NCBI GenBank assembly: GCA_003641345.1
Contig: QNAD01000041.1
Location: forward strand, 1-10,348
From: Candidatus Zixiibacteriota bacterium
GTDB lineage: Bacteria; Zixibacteria; MSB-5A5; GN15; FEB-12
Direction of reading: 5' to 3'
Length of the DNA stretch: 10,348 nt
Shown here piece by piece: positions 1 to 7,397 of the stretch; the stretch's first letter is position 1; each line of letters opens with the position of its first letter. The position numbers were made by a program, and so were the translations under genes. The notes under the pieces are model-generated. The model was not told the origin of the DNA, did not search any database, and saw only the letters and a program-made list of their open reading frames with translations.

Positions 1-233
1 CCGGGTGTAAACAAAACCGGTTTAGCCATCTCAGTAGCCCTTCCTATGGCATTTTCAACAGCTTTAATACCTGGAATTTCTCTTATTTTAAACTTATCAC
101 GGCTTTTTTTATGGTATGTGGCAAAAAGAATTATAGCGATTGAAATAAGTGACACAATAAGAGTGGGCATTTTATCAAAATTAAACCAATCAGAATTTGA
201 ACTGACAGCTAAAATTAGAAATAAATTAAACAT
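1..233 (-). CDS. DUF6754-like membrane protein, N-terminal part (runs off left edge)
   Basis: The minus strand is open from an ATG at 233-231 to the window edge, giving 77 complete codons; an in-frame TAA lies a few codons upstream of the ATG. The product starts MFNLFLILAVSSNSDW, has one clear membrane segment at about residues 24-41 (PTLIVSLISIAIILFATY), then a basic stretch (HKKSRDKFKI) and the motif IPGIKAVENAIGRATEM followed by KPVLFTPG at the cut. From memory, the pattern 'GRATEMgkPVLFvPG' after a single N-terminal helix is typical of DUF6754 proteins, which have no known function; this is recognition, not a search. No good Shine-Dalgarno is visible. A plus-strand reading frame at 46-261 covers the same bases but has no family character and is a shadow. 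The gene is divergent from the sugar-transport operon. Confidence 0.72.
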   Translation of the reverse strand, partial: MFNLFLILAVSSNSDWFNFDKMPTLIVSLISIAIILFATYHKKSRDKFKIREIPGIKAVENAIGRATEMAKPVLFTP

Positions 234-309
234 GAAAATATTTATTAAACATATCTGTTAAGTTCAACTAAAAACATCTGGTTATTAATTGGTAGTTTTT
301 TAATTGCAG

Positions 310-337
310 ATTATATGATTTTTTTTTAACCTGATAA
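310..337 (-). promoter_or_regulatory. Candidate promoter for the DUF6754-like gene
   Basis: On the minus strand a perfect TATAAT (315-310) lies 16 bases downstream of TTATCA (337-332, four of six matches to TTGACA). Transcription would start near 303, leaving a leader of about 70 bases before the ATG at 233. The region is very AT-rich, so chance matches are likely. Confidence 0.3.
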
Positions 338-352
338 AGTATTAAATATAAA
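325..352 (+). promoter_or_regulatory. Weak candidate promoter for the sugar ABC operon
   Basis: TATAAA at 347-352 is preceded, after 16 bases, by TTTAAC at 325-330 (three of six matches to TTGACA). The start would be near 360 and the leader about 15-20 bases. The match is weak, but this spacer must hold the operon's promoter, since the gene to the left points the other way. Confidence 0.22.
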
Positions 353-376
353 TATTAAATTTAATAAAGGTGAGTC

Positions 377-1594
377 ATGAAGAAAATTTTCATTTATTTT
401 ACAGCAATATTTTTACTAATGATTTCGAGTTCAATAGCTAAAACCAGTTTAGAATGGTGGCAATTCTGGACAGACCCCACTATTAAGCCTGTTATCAATA
501 AAATGATTACTGAATTTGAAACCATTAACCCTGATATTGAAATCAATGTTACTGACTTAACCTGGTCAAACGGACATGAAAAAATAGTTATCGCTTTTTC
601 ATCTGGCACTGCCCCTGATATAGTAGAACTGGGTTCTGATTGGATTGCCCAATTTGCCTCAAAAAATAAGATAGCTGATATTACCAAACTATCGAAAAAT
701 GAATTTGGTGATTATCGTGGTTGGAATATGGCAACATATAATGATAAAATTTATGCCAAACCATGGTTTTTAGGGACAAGAGTCATATTCTATAATAAAA
801 CTCTGCTAAAAAAAGCCGGCTTTGATGATTCATTTATTCCATATAAATGGGATGATTTAAAAAACGGTGCTCGTGAGATCACTGCCTTAGGGAAAAAATA
901 TTATGGCTGGGGCTCTAACACCGCAGAGAAACATCGGCTTTATAAAAAATTTATGCCATTTTTCTGGTCGAACAAAGCTCAACTATTTACTGATGATAAT
1001 AAATTCTGTGTGTTGTCATCCATTAAAGCAATTGAAGCCATCAAACTATATGCTTGGTTGCATGACAGTTGTGGTTATGTCGATAATCAGAGAGGAATTG
1101 AAGATGCCTTTTTAGATGGCAAGATTGGTTTTATAATTTCCGGTGATTGGCTCTTGAAAAGAATTGAACTTGAAAAAAGAAGAATAAACTTTGGCACTAC
1201 TTTGATTCCCGGACCTACACTTCCGGGTAGATCTTTTCTGGGTGGAGAATTTCTTGCAATTAGTGAAAATTCAAAAAATAAAGAAGCGGCTAAGAAATTT
1301 ATCGATTTTATAACTTCCGCAGAAAACCAGATTGAATTTTGTAAGGCTAATAGAACTGCGACACCATCGAGCAAACTCGCCAGCCAAGATGAATATTTTA
1401 CTTCAAACCCTAATCTATTGATATTTAACAAACAAATTCATTTAGCCGTTAATCCTCCTGTTGACCCTGATTGGGTAAAAATTGAAGCAATAATTGAAGA
1501 AGCAGTCGAAGAAATAATTTTCAACACTGATTTGATTGCCGAACCACTGCTTGATGCTCAACGAAAAATTGAAAAAATAAAAGGGATTGAATGA
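377..1594 (+). CDS. Sugar ABC transporter substrate-binding protein (family 1, CUT1 type)
   Basis: Periplasmic binding component of a carbohydrate importer; it delivers the ligand to the two permeases encoded directly downstream. The 405-residue length is usual for family 1 solute-binding proteins. Residues 1-21 form a Sec signal peptide (basic MKK, hydrophobic core, SIA before the cut); there is no lipobox cysteine, so the mature protein should be soluble in the periplasm. The mature part opens with an aromatic LEWWQFWTDP (25-34), then shows family hallmarks: FSSGTAPDIVELGSDW (74-89), the hinge-region KPWFLGTRVIFYNKTLLKKAGF (broken here as residues 128-149) and the C-terminal GGEFLAISENSKNKEAAKKF (289-308). 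The ATG is preceded by AAAGGTGAG at 366-374. Its stop overlaps the next ATG by 4 bases (ATGA). The sugar cannot be read from the sequence; the aromatic residues fit a saccharide ligand. Family certain, ligand unknown. Confidence 0.93.
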   Translation: MKKIFIYFTAIFLLMISSSIAKTSLEWWQFWTDPTIKPVINKMITEFETINPDIEINVTDLTWSNGHEKIVIAFSSGTAPDIVELGSDWIAQFASKNKIADITKLSKNEFGDYRGWNMATYNDKIYAKPWFLGTRVIFYNKTLLKKAGFDDSFIPYKWDDLKNGAREITALGKKYYGWGSNTAEKHRLYKKFMPFFWSNKAQLFTDDNKFCVLSSIKAIEAIKLYAWLHDSCGYVDNQRGIEDAFLDGKIGFIISGDWLLKRIELEKRRINFGTTLIPGPTLPGRSFLGGEFLAISENSKNKEAAKKFIDFITSAENQIEFCKANRTATPSSKLASQDEYFTSNPNLLIFNKQIHLAVNPPVDPDWVKIEAIIEEAVEEIIFNTDLIAEPLLDAQRKIEKIKGIE

Positions 1595-2460
1595 AATGGT
1601 ATAAAAAGACAGCATTTCTTTTAGCTCTCCCTTGGCTTGTCACATTTGTCGTCTTTTGGTTATTTCCATTAGTCTATTCTTTTATAATCGGTTTCACCGA
1701 TTATGAACTTTTATCTGATAGTATTAATTGGGTAGGTTTTGAAAATTATAAAACGTTATTATCAGATGAAGTTTTTTTAAGCTCTCTTTCTAATACATTT
1801 ATATTTGTTTTCGGAACAATTCCTTTTACAACAATTATCTCATTATTGTTGGCACTTTTGGTTAATGGAAATTATAAAGGACGTGATTTTTTTAGGTCGG
1901 CTTTTTTTATGCCATCAGTAACATCAATGGTCGTCATTGCTTTAATTTTCACAAACCTATATCAACGTGGTGGTTATATAGCAATGCTTGCTCAAATGCT
2001 TGGCTTTACTACTCCGGAATACGGCTTTCTATTTGATAAAAATACTGCTCTTTATTCTATTATGGCGATGGATATTTGGATGTCAGTCGGGTATTATATG
2101 TTAATATTTTTAGCAGGCTTAAAATCAATACCTGATGAATTATATGAAGCGGCTGATATAAGCGGAGCAAGCCAATCAAAAAAATTCTTCTCGATAACTC
2201 TTCCTCTTTTAAGACCGGTAGCACTTTTTATTTTAGTCGTTAACTCAATTAAATCATTTCAAGTTTTTCAGGAAATCTTTGTAATGACCAAAGGGAAATT
2301 TGATACTTCAACAGCAGTATATTATATCTATGATACAGGCTTAACTACTAATTTTCAATTTGGATATGTTTCAGCGGCGGCATATATTTTATTTGTAATA
2401 ATTGGGTTGTTTTCGTTGACTCAATTTTTGCTGATCCGCAGGAGGCAATCGCTTTGGTAG
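1591..2460 (+). CDS. Sugar ABC transporter permease, MalF/UgpA type
   Basis: First of two inner-membrane permeases of the carbohydrate importer. The 289 residues hold about six membrane helices, the first at about residues 8-34 (ALPWLVTFVVFWLFPLVY) and the last at about 262-283. The cytoplasmic EAA loop that docks on the ATPase is clear at 186-205: EAADISGA then FFSITLP, with the conserved Gly192 and Pro205. The N-terminal LPWLVTFVVFWLFPLVYSF and the 'VGFENYKTLL' stretch (48-57) are typical of the MalF/UgpA/LacF branch; the long periplasmic insert of E. coli MalF is absent, as is usual for UgpA-like proteins. It starts at ATG 1591 inside the stop of the binding-protein gene and ends 7 bases inside the next gene, so translation of all three is probably coupled. 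Confidence 0.93.
   Translation: MKWYKKTAFLLALPWLVTFVVFWLFPLVYSFIIGFTDYELLSDSINWVGFENYKTLLSDEVFLSSLSNTFIFVFGTIPFTTIISLLLALLVNGNYKGRDFFRSAFFMPSVTSMVVIALIFTNLYQRGGYIAMLAQMLGFTTPEYGFLFDKNTALYSIMAMDIWMSVGYYMLIFLAGLKSIPDELYEAADISGASQSKKFFSITLPLLRPVALFILVVNSIKSFQVFQEIFVMTKGKFDTSTAVYYIYDTGLTTNFQFGYVSAAAYILFVIIGLFSLTQFLLIRRRQSLW
2440..2445 (+). promoter_or_regulatory. Shine-Dalgarno AGGAGG that fixes the TTG start of the second permease
   Basis: A consensus AGGAGG lies inside the last codons of the upstream permease gene, 8 bases before TTG at 2454. No ATG or GTG sits at a suitable distance, so this site makes the TTG start at 2454 convincing. Confidence 0.85.
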
Positions 2461-3263
2461 GGAAAATTATTAAATATTTTGCTCTTATGGGGATTACTTT
2501 CATAATGGTATTCCCGTTACTTTGGATGTTTCGAGTATCACTCTCTCCTGTCGGTTCTCTATCAATTTCAGAAATTTGGACTAGCTCAAGTTATACTTTA
2601 TCTAATTACTATGATTTATTTACCAGTAACAATATGGGATTGTATTTATTTAACTCTATACTGGTTGGTCTAATAGTTACTATTAGTAATATACTTTTCT
2701 GTTTTACGGTAGGTTATGCTTTTGCAAGGTTTCAATATATAACAAATAAGATTTTATTTGTTACGATTATTTTGGTTCTAATGATACCGGCTCATATAAT
2801 AATAATTCCTTTATATCTAATCTGTTTAGAAGTTGGCATATACGACAGTTATCTGGCTTTAATATTACCTTGGTTAGTAAATCCAATAGGTGTTTTTTTA
2901 GTTAAACAATATATTGACTCTTTGCCAATTTCGATGGAGGAAGCCGCAAGAATTGACGGTGCCTCGGAATTAAGAATTTTATTCAAAATTATTATGCCCA
3001 TCTGTAAACCGGCTTTAGCTGTTTTAGCTATTCAAGTATTTTTCACGAATTGGAATTCATTTTTATTCCCTTATATTTTAACTCAATCTGACCAATACCG
3101 AACGTTACCTGTTGCTCTGGCTCTTTTTCAAGGGCATCAAGCGATTGATTGGCAGCATCTTATGGCAGGGTCAACAATATCGGTCATTCCGGTTTTAGTG
3201 ATATTTATCTTGATGCAAAAACAAATAGTATCCGGAATTACCGGTGGGGCAATAAAGCAATAA
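2454..3263 (+). CDS. Sugar ABC transporter permease, MalG/UgpE type (TTG start)
   Basis: Second inner-membrane permease, partner of the MalF-like protein. The 269 residues carry about six helices; helix 1 is at about residues 7-26 (KYFALMGITFIMVFPLLWMF). The EAA loop is at 163-182: EEAARIDGAS then LFKIIMP, with Gly169 and Pro182, the form typical of MalG/UgpE proteins. The MalG-branch C-terminal feature is also present: the end reads QKQIVSGITGGAIKQ (255-269), matching the usual 'Q+.iv.Glt.GAvKG' tail. I chose TTG at 2454 because AGGAGG stands 8 bases upstream and because the resulting N-terminus aligns with the family. It overlaps the upstream stop by 7 bases. No MalK/UgpC-like ATPase follows; one encoded elsewhere is presumably shared. 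Confidence 0.92.
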   Translation: MVGKIIKYFALMGITFIMVFPLLWMFRVSLSPVGSLSISEIWTSSSYTLSNYYDLFTSNNMGLYLFNSILVGLIVTISNILFCFTVGYAFARFQYITNKILFVTIILVLMIPAHIIIIPLYLICLEVGIYDSYLALILPWLVNPIGVFLVKQYIDSLPISMEEAARIDGASELRILFKIIMPICKPALAVLAIQVFFTNWNSFLFPYILTQSDQYRTLPVALALFQGHQAIDWQHLMAGSTISVIPVLVIFILMQKQIVSGITGGAIKQ

Positions 3264-3281
3264 AAAATATTTTTTTATTGC
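3257..3281 (+). terminator. AT-rich hairpin over the stop codon of the permease operon
   Basis: GCAATAAAAAA (3257-3267) and TTTTTTATTGC (3271-3281) form a perfect 11-bp inverted repeat with a 3-base loop. The TAA stop of the MalG-like gene (3261-3263) lies in the left arm. The stem is mostly A-T and no long T run follows, so it is a poor intrinsic terminator; it may instead protect the 3' end or be a chance AT palindrome. Read-through into the Pal-like gene 87 bases on is possible. Confidence 0.35.
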
Positions 3282-3367
3282 CTTTAGTATGAATTTAAGT
3301 TTTTATAAGCATATGGTTTAGATAAATTAGCAAAGGACATAAAAACATATTATAGAAAGGGTGAAAA

Positions 3368-3961
3368 ATGAAAAAAAGTATGGCAATTGTATTACTTGGG
3401 TTACTATTATTAGTAGCCGGTTGTGGCGTAAATAAAGATTTTGTCGCTCAACAAATTGCTGACTCTGAAGCAAGGACCGATGGCAAAATCGGAGAATTAC
3501 GTGACAAAACCGATGGTAATGCGGCGGAAGTTGCCAAATTGAAATCTTTAGCAGCTGAATTAACTAAAAAAACTGATATGGCTATAAATGAAGCTAAAGG
3601 ATTTGAGAATTATCAGGCTATTTGGCAAGGTGTTATTAATTTTGATTTCGACAGCTATGAAGTAAATGCTACATCGGAACAAATTCTCAACGATGCCGGC
3701 TTAAAACTGGAACAAAATCCCGGGTCAGTAATTGAAATTTTAGGACATACCGATGTTACTGGTGCTGCTACTTATAATTTCTTGTTAGGTGAAAAAAGAG
3801 CAGGATCGACTAAAAGATATCTGGCTGAGAAATTCGGTATTTCTCTTTATCGCATGTTTACCATGTCATATGGTGAACGTAAACCAATCGCTATGCCAGA
3901 TGAAAGAAATGCATCGTCAATGAACCGTCGGGTTAATTTGACAATTTGGGGTAAATTGTAA
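3368..3961 (+). CDS. Pal-like OmpA-domain lipoprotein
   Basis: Outer-membrane lipoprotein expected to hold peptidoglycan through its OmpA domain. A lipoprotein signal covers residues 1-18 with lipobox LVAGC and Cys19 as the lipid-bearing residue. Residues about 22-80 are charged and Ala-rich with heptad-like spacing (ADSEARTDGKIGELRDK; NAAEVAKLKSLAAELTKK) and probably form a coiled coil. The OmpA/MotB domain spans about 88-195: VINFDFDSYEVN (89-100), the ligand-binding GHTDVTGAATYN (127-138) with Asp129, then LGEKRA (140-145) with Arg144, and the final MNRRVNLTIWGK (185-196). 'YN..LGEKRA' is the Pal/YiaD pattern. At 197 residues it is a little longer than usual Pal (about 170) because of the coiled coil. 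AAGGGTGA at 3357-3364 is the ribosome site. No tol genes flank it, so I give no symbol. Confidence 0.9.
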   Translation: MKKSMAIVLLGLLLLVAGCGVNKDFVAQQIADSEARTDGKIGELRDKTDGNAAEVAKLKSLAAELTKKTDMAINEAKGFENYQAIWQGVINFDFDSYEVNATSEQILNDAGLKLEQNPGSVIEILGHTDVTGAATYNFLLGEKRAGSTKRYLAEKFGISLYRMFTMSYGERKPIAMPDERNASSMNRRVNLTIWGKL

Positions 3962-3984
3962 AAACAATTTTATCAATTAAATTT

Positions 3985-4017
3985 AAAAAGGCGGGTTGTT
4001 TAAAATCCGCCTTTTTT
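3985..4017. terminator. Strong bidirectional intrinsic terminator
   Basis: AAAAAGGCGG (3985-3994) pairs with CCGCCTTTTT (4007-4016). The stem extends inward by G·T, T-A and T-A pairs, leaving a 6-base loop (3998-4003). The GC core is followed by T6 on the plus strand and by a T run on the minus strand. It sits between the stops of the Pal-like gene (3961) and the convergent Ig-like lipoprotein gene (4051) and can end transcription from both sides. Confidence 0.92.
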
Positions 4018-4050
4018 AATATTCATAATGCTATAAATTTACTATTTGTA

Positions 4051-5736
4051 TTACCTTATGTTAAATTCAATTTCACTAGTTTCGAATCTTTGTCTTATAT
4101 TAATAGTATCATTATAAACAGAAAATGGTTCAGCCAGTTCAAAAGGAGTAGCCTGCCCCAAATCTCTTTTACTATTTTTATTTTTATCAATATAACCACT
4201 CAGTTGATATTTCCCCGATGGTAACTTAAGCAAAAACGTATTATTCAAAGCATCAGTTTCGAATTTTTGTTTCGTTGCATAATTAATAAACAAGAGCCTT
4301 ACTGTACCTTCTTTAGCCACCGGATGCAAATTGATTACAGACCCAGAAACAAAACCAAGCGAATCATCATCGAGAATCGAGAAATTATATTCTCTTATTG
4401 TATCGCCGAGTTTGTTACCGCTTAAATCATTTACTTCAAACTCAATCACTTTTAACAGATAATTGTTGCCGGTAGTAATGGTTGGTGAATCAAATTCCAC
4501 ATAAGTAGGCGATGTCCATCTTTTATTAAATTGAAGTTCTGTTAAGCTGTCCTGCCAGAGTGTAAAGGTTGAATTCGTTAGCAACGAAGTATCTATCGGT
4601 TCGGAAAAAATTGCATACATTTTTAATTTAGACAAAAAAACAGGTTTGGGGTTAGGTGAAAAAACAGATATATCAGGTAAAGTTTTATCAATAACATATT
4701 CTATTAAGACTGAATCTTTGTGCAGAGGAATATTTATATCATCATAACGAAATGAAAACTGATAGTAATTATTAGGAAGGGAATCGAATATAAACATAAG
4801 ATTATTTGAAATTTCATTGTCTGATTCCATTATTGAAACTGGAGAGTAAAATTCTGCAGGATTACCGGTAACAAACATTTTCAAATTAGAGAGTTTTTCT
4901 TTTACAAACGTCATGTCAATTTTTTTGGAAAGCCTGACTTGTAAAAGATGGTTATTAGTCAATCTTACATCAAGTAATTTTGGCAAGCTTGTATCCTGAT
5001 TAGTTATGCTTAGATATAAAGAATCAATATTTATATTTTGGGACAAATCAATATTTCTGTCAGTAACAGCAAAAGGCTCTTTGAATGGATCAAAAAAGTC
5101 ATTCTGATTTTTATCATCAAAGGCAATTAAGCGATATTTATTGGGGGTTATATAACTAAAATCAAATAAACCATCCTTGTTGGTTTGTGCTATATATAAA
5201 GGTCTTAAAGAATCATAATTATCATACTCTTCAAAATTCTCTTGCTCAAATAAAGATACTAAATAGCCGGATTTAGGTTCTTTATTTAGATATAAATGTC
5301 CATTGACAGTTCCTGAATCAATATTAGTTCCAGTCGAAAACGCTATAGACATCTTGTCTTCTATTTTGTTGTTTCGTAAGTCTTTAAGGTTAGCGCTTAA
5401 ACTAATAATATAAGTTTGATTTTGTTTAAAACTATCCGCAAAAATTATTTCAACACGGTCTGATTTCCAATGAACATCTGGCTCAATAGTTTGGTATGGT
5501 GAGATAAAAACGGTACGGTCGTCTTCTGGTTTAATTATATTTTCCGAGAAGTAGATAGAAACTTTATTGTCAATAGGAACATTGACCGCTCCGTTTTGTG
5601 GCACAGTATATAAAACTTTCGGTCCTGTTTTATCTATCTCTCCTCCGGGAGGTGGAGCAACTTCGGCACATCCAAAAAGAAAAACACAGATAAATAATAG
5701 ATTTGGGAATGTTCGGAATAGAGTCGATTTTTTCAA
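4051..5736 (-). CDS. Ig-like-domain (Ig_5 type) lipoprotein with repeated beta modules (TTG start)
   Basis: Predicted outer-membrane lipoprotein of unknown role. The signal peptide ends in lipobox LFGC, with Cys23 as the lipid anchor, followed by AEVAPPPGGEIDKTGPKVL, the usual opening of Ig_5 proteins ('P.GG..DktpP.v'). Domain order in the 561 residues: Ig_5 (about 35-137; VPQNGAVNVPIDNKVSIYFS, then IAFSTG), a transthyretin/carboxypeptidase-regulatory-like module (142-232), a less clear beta region (250-350), a second Ig-like domain (349-454; from DKTLPDISVFSPNP) and a final regulatory-like module (462-560). Both small modules end in an acidic loop, DDKNQNDFFDP (207-217) and DKNKNSKRD (517-525). 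The start is TTG at 5736-5734: AAGGAG lies 11 bases upstream, only this start gives the lipoprotein signal, and TTGA overlaps the stop of the TPR gene. Last gene of the tyrS-TPR-Ig run. Family good, function unknown. Confidence 0.87.
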   Translation of the reverse strand: MKKSTLFRTFPNLLFICVFLFGCAEVAPPPGGEIDKTGPKVLYTVPQNGAVNVPIDNKVSIYFSENIIKPEDDRTVFISPYQTIEPDVHWKSDRVEIIFADSFKQNQTYIISLSANLKDLRNNKIEDKMSIAFSTGTNIDSGTVNGHLYLNKEPKSGYLVSLFEQENFEEYDNYDSLRPLYIAQTNKDGLFDFSYITPNKYRLIAFDDKNQNDFFDPFKEPFAVTDRNIDLSQNINIDSLYLSITNQDTSLPKLLDVRLTNNHLLQVRLSKKIDMTFVKEKLSNLKMFVTGNPAEFYSPVSIMESDNEISNNLMFIFDSLPNNYYQFSFRYDDINIPLHKDSVLIEYVIDKTLPDISVFSPNPKPVFLSKLKMYAIFSEPIDTSLLTNSTFTLWQDSLTELQFNKRWTSPTYVEFDSPTITTGNNYLLKVIEFEVNDLSGNKLGDTIREYNFSILDDDSLGFVSGSVINLHPVAKEGTVRLLFINYATKQKFETDALNNTFLLKLPSGKYQLSGYIDKNKNSKRDLGQATPFELAEPFSVYNDTINIRQRFETSEIEFNIR

Positions 5737-7376
5737 CGCTCTAATTTCTCCTTAATTTTCGAATCATCCGGAGCAAAATTTAATGCTTTTTTCCATGCAG
5801 TACGAGCAGATTCAATATCACCATTCGCTTTGTAAGCATCACCTAAATGATCGAAAATCAAAGGGTCATTGTCAAGAGTAACTGCTTTTTTAAGATATTT
5901 CAACGCCTTCTCATTATCTCCCAATTTATAAAAAACCCAACCGTAACTATCCAAATATGCTATATTTTCCGGTTCAAATGAAAGTGCTTTCTCTATAAGT
6001 TCTTTAGCATAATCTAATCTCTCTCCCCTATCTGCTAACATATAACCGAGATAATTAAGAGCTTGGTCATGATCAGGGATTTTGGCAATAATTTCTTCGA
6101 AAACTTTTACAGCATCATCATATCTATCATAATATTCATAAGTTGCCCCCAATGTAAAAAGAAGTTGGACTCCGCTTTTTTCGTTTGGCATATGATTAAT
6201 GCCTGTTATATAAGTTTCTATTTCATTATTAGGATCGTTTAGTTTACGATAGGCAAAGCCAAGATCAAGCCAACTTTCGGCTGAAGTATCAGCAAACAAA
6301 GTCAAATTTTTAAAATGTTTTAGAGCAACATGATAATTACTATTGCTCATTTCAATTCTACCCAGATAGAAATAATTTATCGGACTATGATCACCCATCT
6401 CAACCAGAGTAGTAAAAATAGAATCTGCAGAATTCAAAGAATCTGAACCAAAATAAATTGAGCCAAGCCGTCTGATAGCGTTCAAATCTTTGGGAGTTAC
6501 ATTTACAATTTTACGAGCGTAAGGAATAGCTTTGTAAATTGAATCTACTTGAACATAATAATTGGATAACATGCGATTAACTAAAATATTATCTTCTTCA
6601 ATCGAATACCCTATTTGATATAAGGCTAAAGCTGAGTCCCATTTTTCTTCCATTTCATAAAGTTCTCCCAGCCTTATTATTGTCATAAGATTTGATTTAT
6701 CTTTACTAAGCCTTATTGATTCCGAAAGAGCTTTTTTAGCTCGTTCAAGAGAATCATTTTGTATGTAAAGTTTACCCAACTCTCCCCAGAGTCGGTAATT
6801 GTTTGGTCTTAATTTTGTAAGGTTTTCATATGTCCATATTAAAGAATCATCTTTCAATTCTCTTCGGTAGTAACTAGCCAAATATGAATATGACATAGCG
6901 TCAGTAGAGTCCAGAGCAATAACATTCAGATAAGCTCGTTTCGCTTGGTTATCCAGACCTAAAGAGCGATAACAATGTGCTCTTCTTTCTAAAACAAACA
7001 AATCTTCCGGTTGAATCGTTTCCAAAATATCCAATACATCATTAAATTTCTGCATTTGGTAATAAACATCTGACATTGAAAATCTAATTTCATATGAATT
7101 AGGATATATTTGTAATGCTTGCTTATAGCTTGTTGCCGCCGAATTGAAATCACCTATTTCCTCATAAATAGTTCCATTTACAAAATAGTGAAAAGCTTTT
7201 GGGGAAATTCTGTCAACTTTGGAATACAATTTATTTTTTTTAGTATTGCTCTTTTTTACTTTTACTGCTTGAGATTCTTTGGCGATATTTTGGTGTTTAA
7301 TAGTTTTTGAAGAGCAACCATTTATAACTGCAAAAATTACAACAATTAAGAACAAATATCTATTTTTAAATTTCAT
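5733..7376 (-). CDS. TPR-repeat lipoprotein
   Basis: Predicted lipid-anchored scaffold of tetratricopeptide repeats; it presumably binds other envelope proteins, but no partner can be named. The signal peptide (MKFKNRYLFLIVVIFAVINGC) ends at Cys21, with Ile18 and Gly20 fitting a lipobox and Asn19 less usual. Residues 22-58 are a Lys/Ser-rich linker. From about 60 to 545 come at least a dozen TPR units, for example YEEIGDFNSAATSYKQAL (71-88), YDRYDDAVKVFEEI (416-429) and YKLGDNEKALKYLKKAV (483-499). The C-terminal run NYLGYMLADRGERLDYA (441-457), LDSYGWVFYKLG (475-486) and DHLGDAYKANGD (509-520) is a conserved block of bacterial envelope TPR proteins. The ATG at 7376 has no clear Shine-Dalgarno in the 21-base gap after tyrS. 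Its TGA stop overlaps the TTG start of the Ig-like gene. A fold call is safe; the function is open. Confidence 0.9.
   Translation of the reverse strand: MKFKNRYLFLIVVIFAVINGCSSKTIKHQNIAKESQAVKVKKSNTKKNKLYSKVDRISPKAFHYFVNGTIYEEIGDFNSAATSYKQALQIYPNSYEIRFSMSDVYYQMQKFNDVLDILETIQPEDLFVLERRAHCYRSLGLDNQAKRAYLNVIALDSTDAMSYSYLASYYRRELKDDSLIWTYENLTKLRPNNYRLWGELGKLYIQNDSLERAKKALSESIRLSKDKSNLMTIIRLGELYEMEEKWDSALALYQIGYSIEEDNILVNRMLSNYYVQVDSIYKAIPYARKIVNVTPKDLNAIRRLGSIYFGSDSLNSADSIFTTLVEMGDHSPINYFYLGRIEMSNSNYHVALKHFKNLTLFADTSAESWLDLGFAYRKLNDPNNEIETYITGINHMPNEKSGVQLLFTLGATYEYYDRYDDAVKVFEEIIAKIPDHDQALNYLGYMLADRGERLDYAKELIEKALSFEPENIAYLDSYGWVFYKLGDNEKALKYLKKAVTLDNDPLIFDHLGDAYKANGDIESARTAWKKALNFAPDDSKIKEKLER
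5748..5753 (-). promoter_or_regulatory. Shine-Dalgarno AAGGAG for the TTG-started Ig-like lipoprotein
   Basis: On the minus strand AAGGAG (5753-5748) lies within the last codons of the TPR gene, 11 bases before TTG at 5736. Together with the TTGA start/stop overlap it supports coupled translation from a TTG codon. Confidence 0.65.
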
Positions 7377-7397
7377 ATTATTTAATACAACACAAGC

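Noticed and set aside
46..261. Plus-strand 71-codon frame
   Set aside because: It is the antisense of the DUF6754-like frame, has no family character and no Shine-Dalgarno; the minus-strand reading gives a coherent membrane protein.
341..365. Repeated ATTAAAT elements and the 12-base palindrome ATTAAATTTAAT (354-365) before the binding-protein gene
   Set aside because: The stretch is almost pure A/T, where such symmetry arises by chance; no regulator family can be assigned.
394..1431. Minus- and plus-strand frames of 70-114 codons inside the binding-protein gene
   Set aside because: They lie wholly inside a well-supported gene, have no ribosome sites and no recognisable domains.
5567..5755. 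Plus-strand 62-codon frame over the 5' end of the Ig-like lipoprotein gene
   Set aside because: It is antisense to the signal peptide and first domain, and looks like a shadow.
7119..7310. Plus-strand 63-codon frame over the 5' part of the TPR gene
   Set aside because: It is antisense to TPR codons; its hydrophobic look comes from Lys/Asn-rich codons read backwards.
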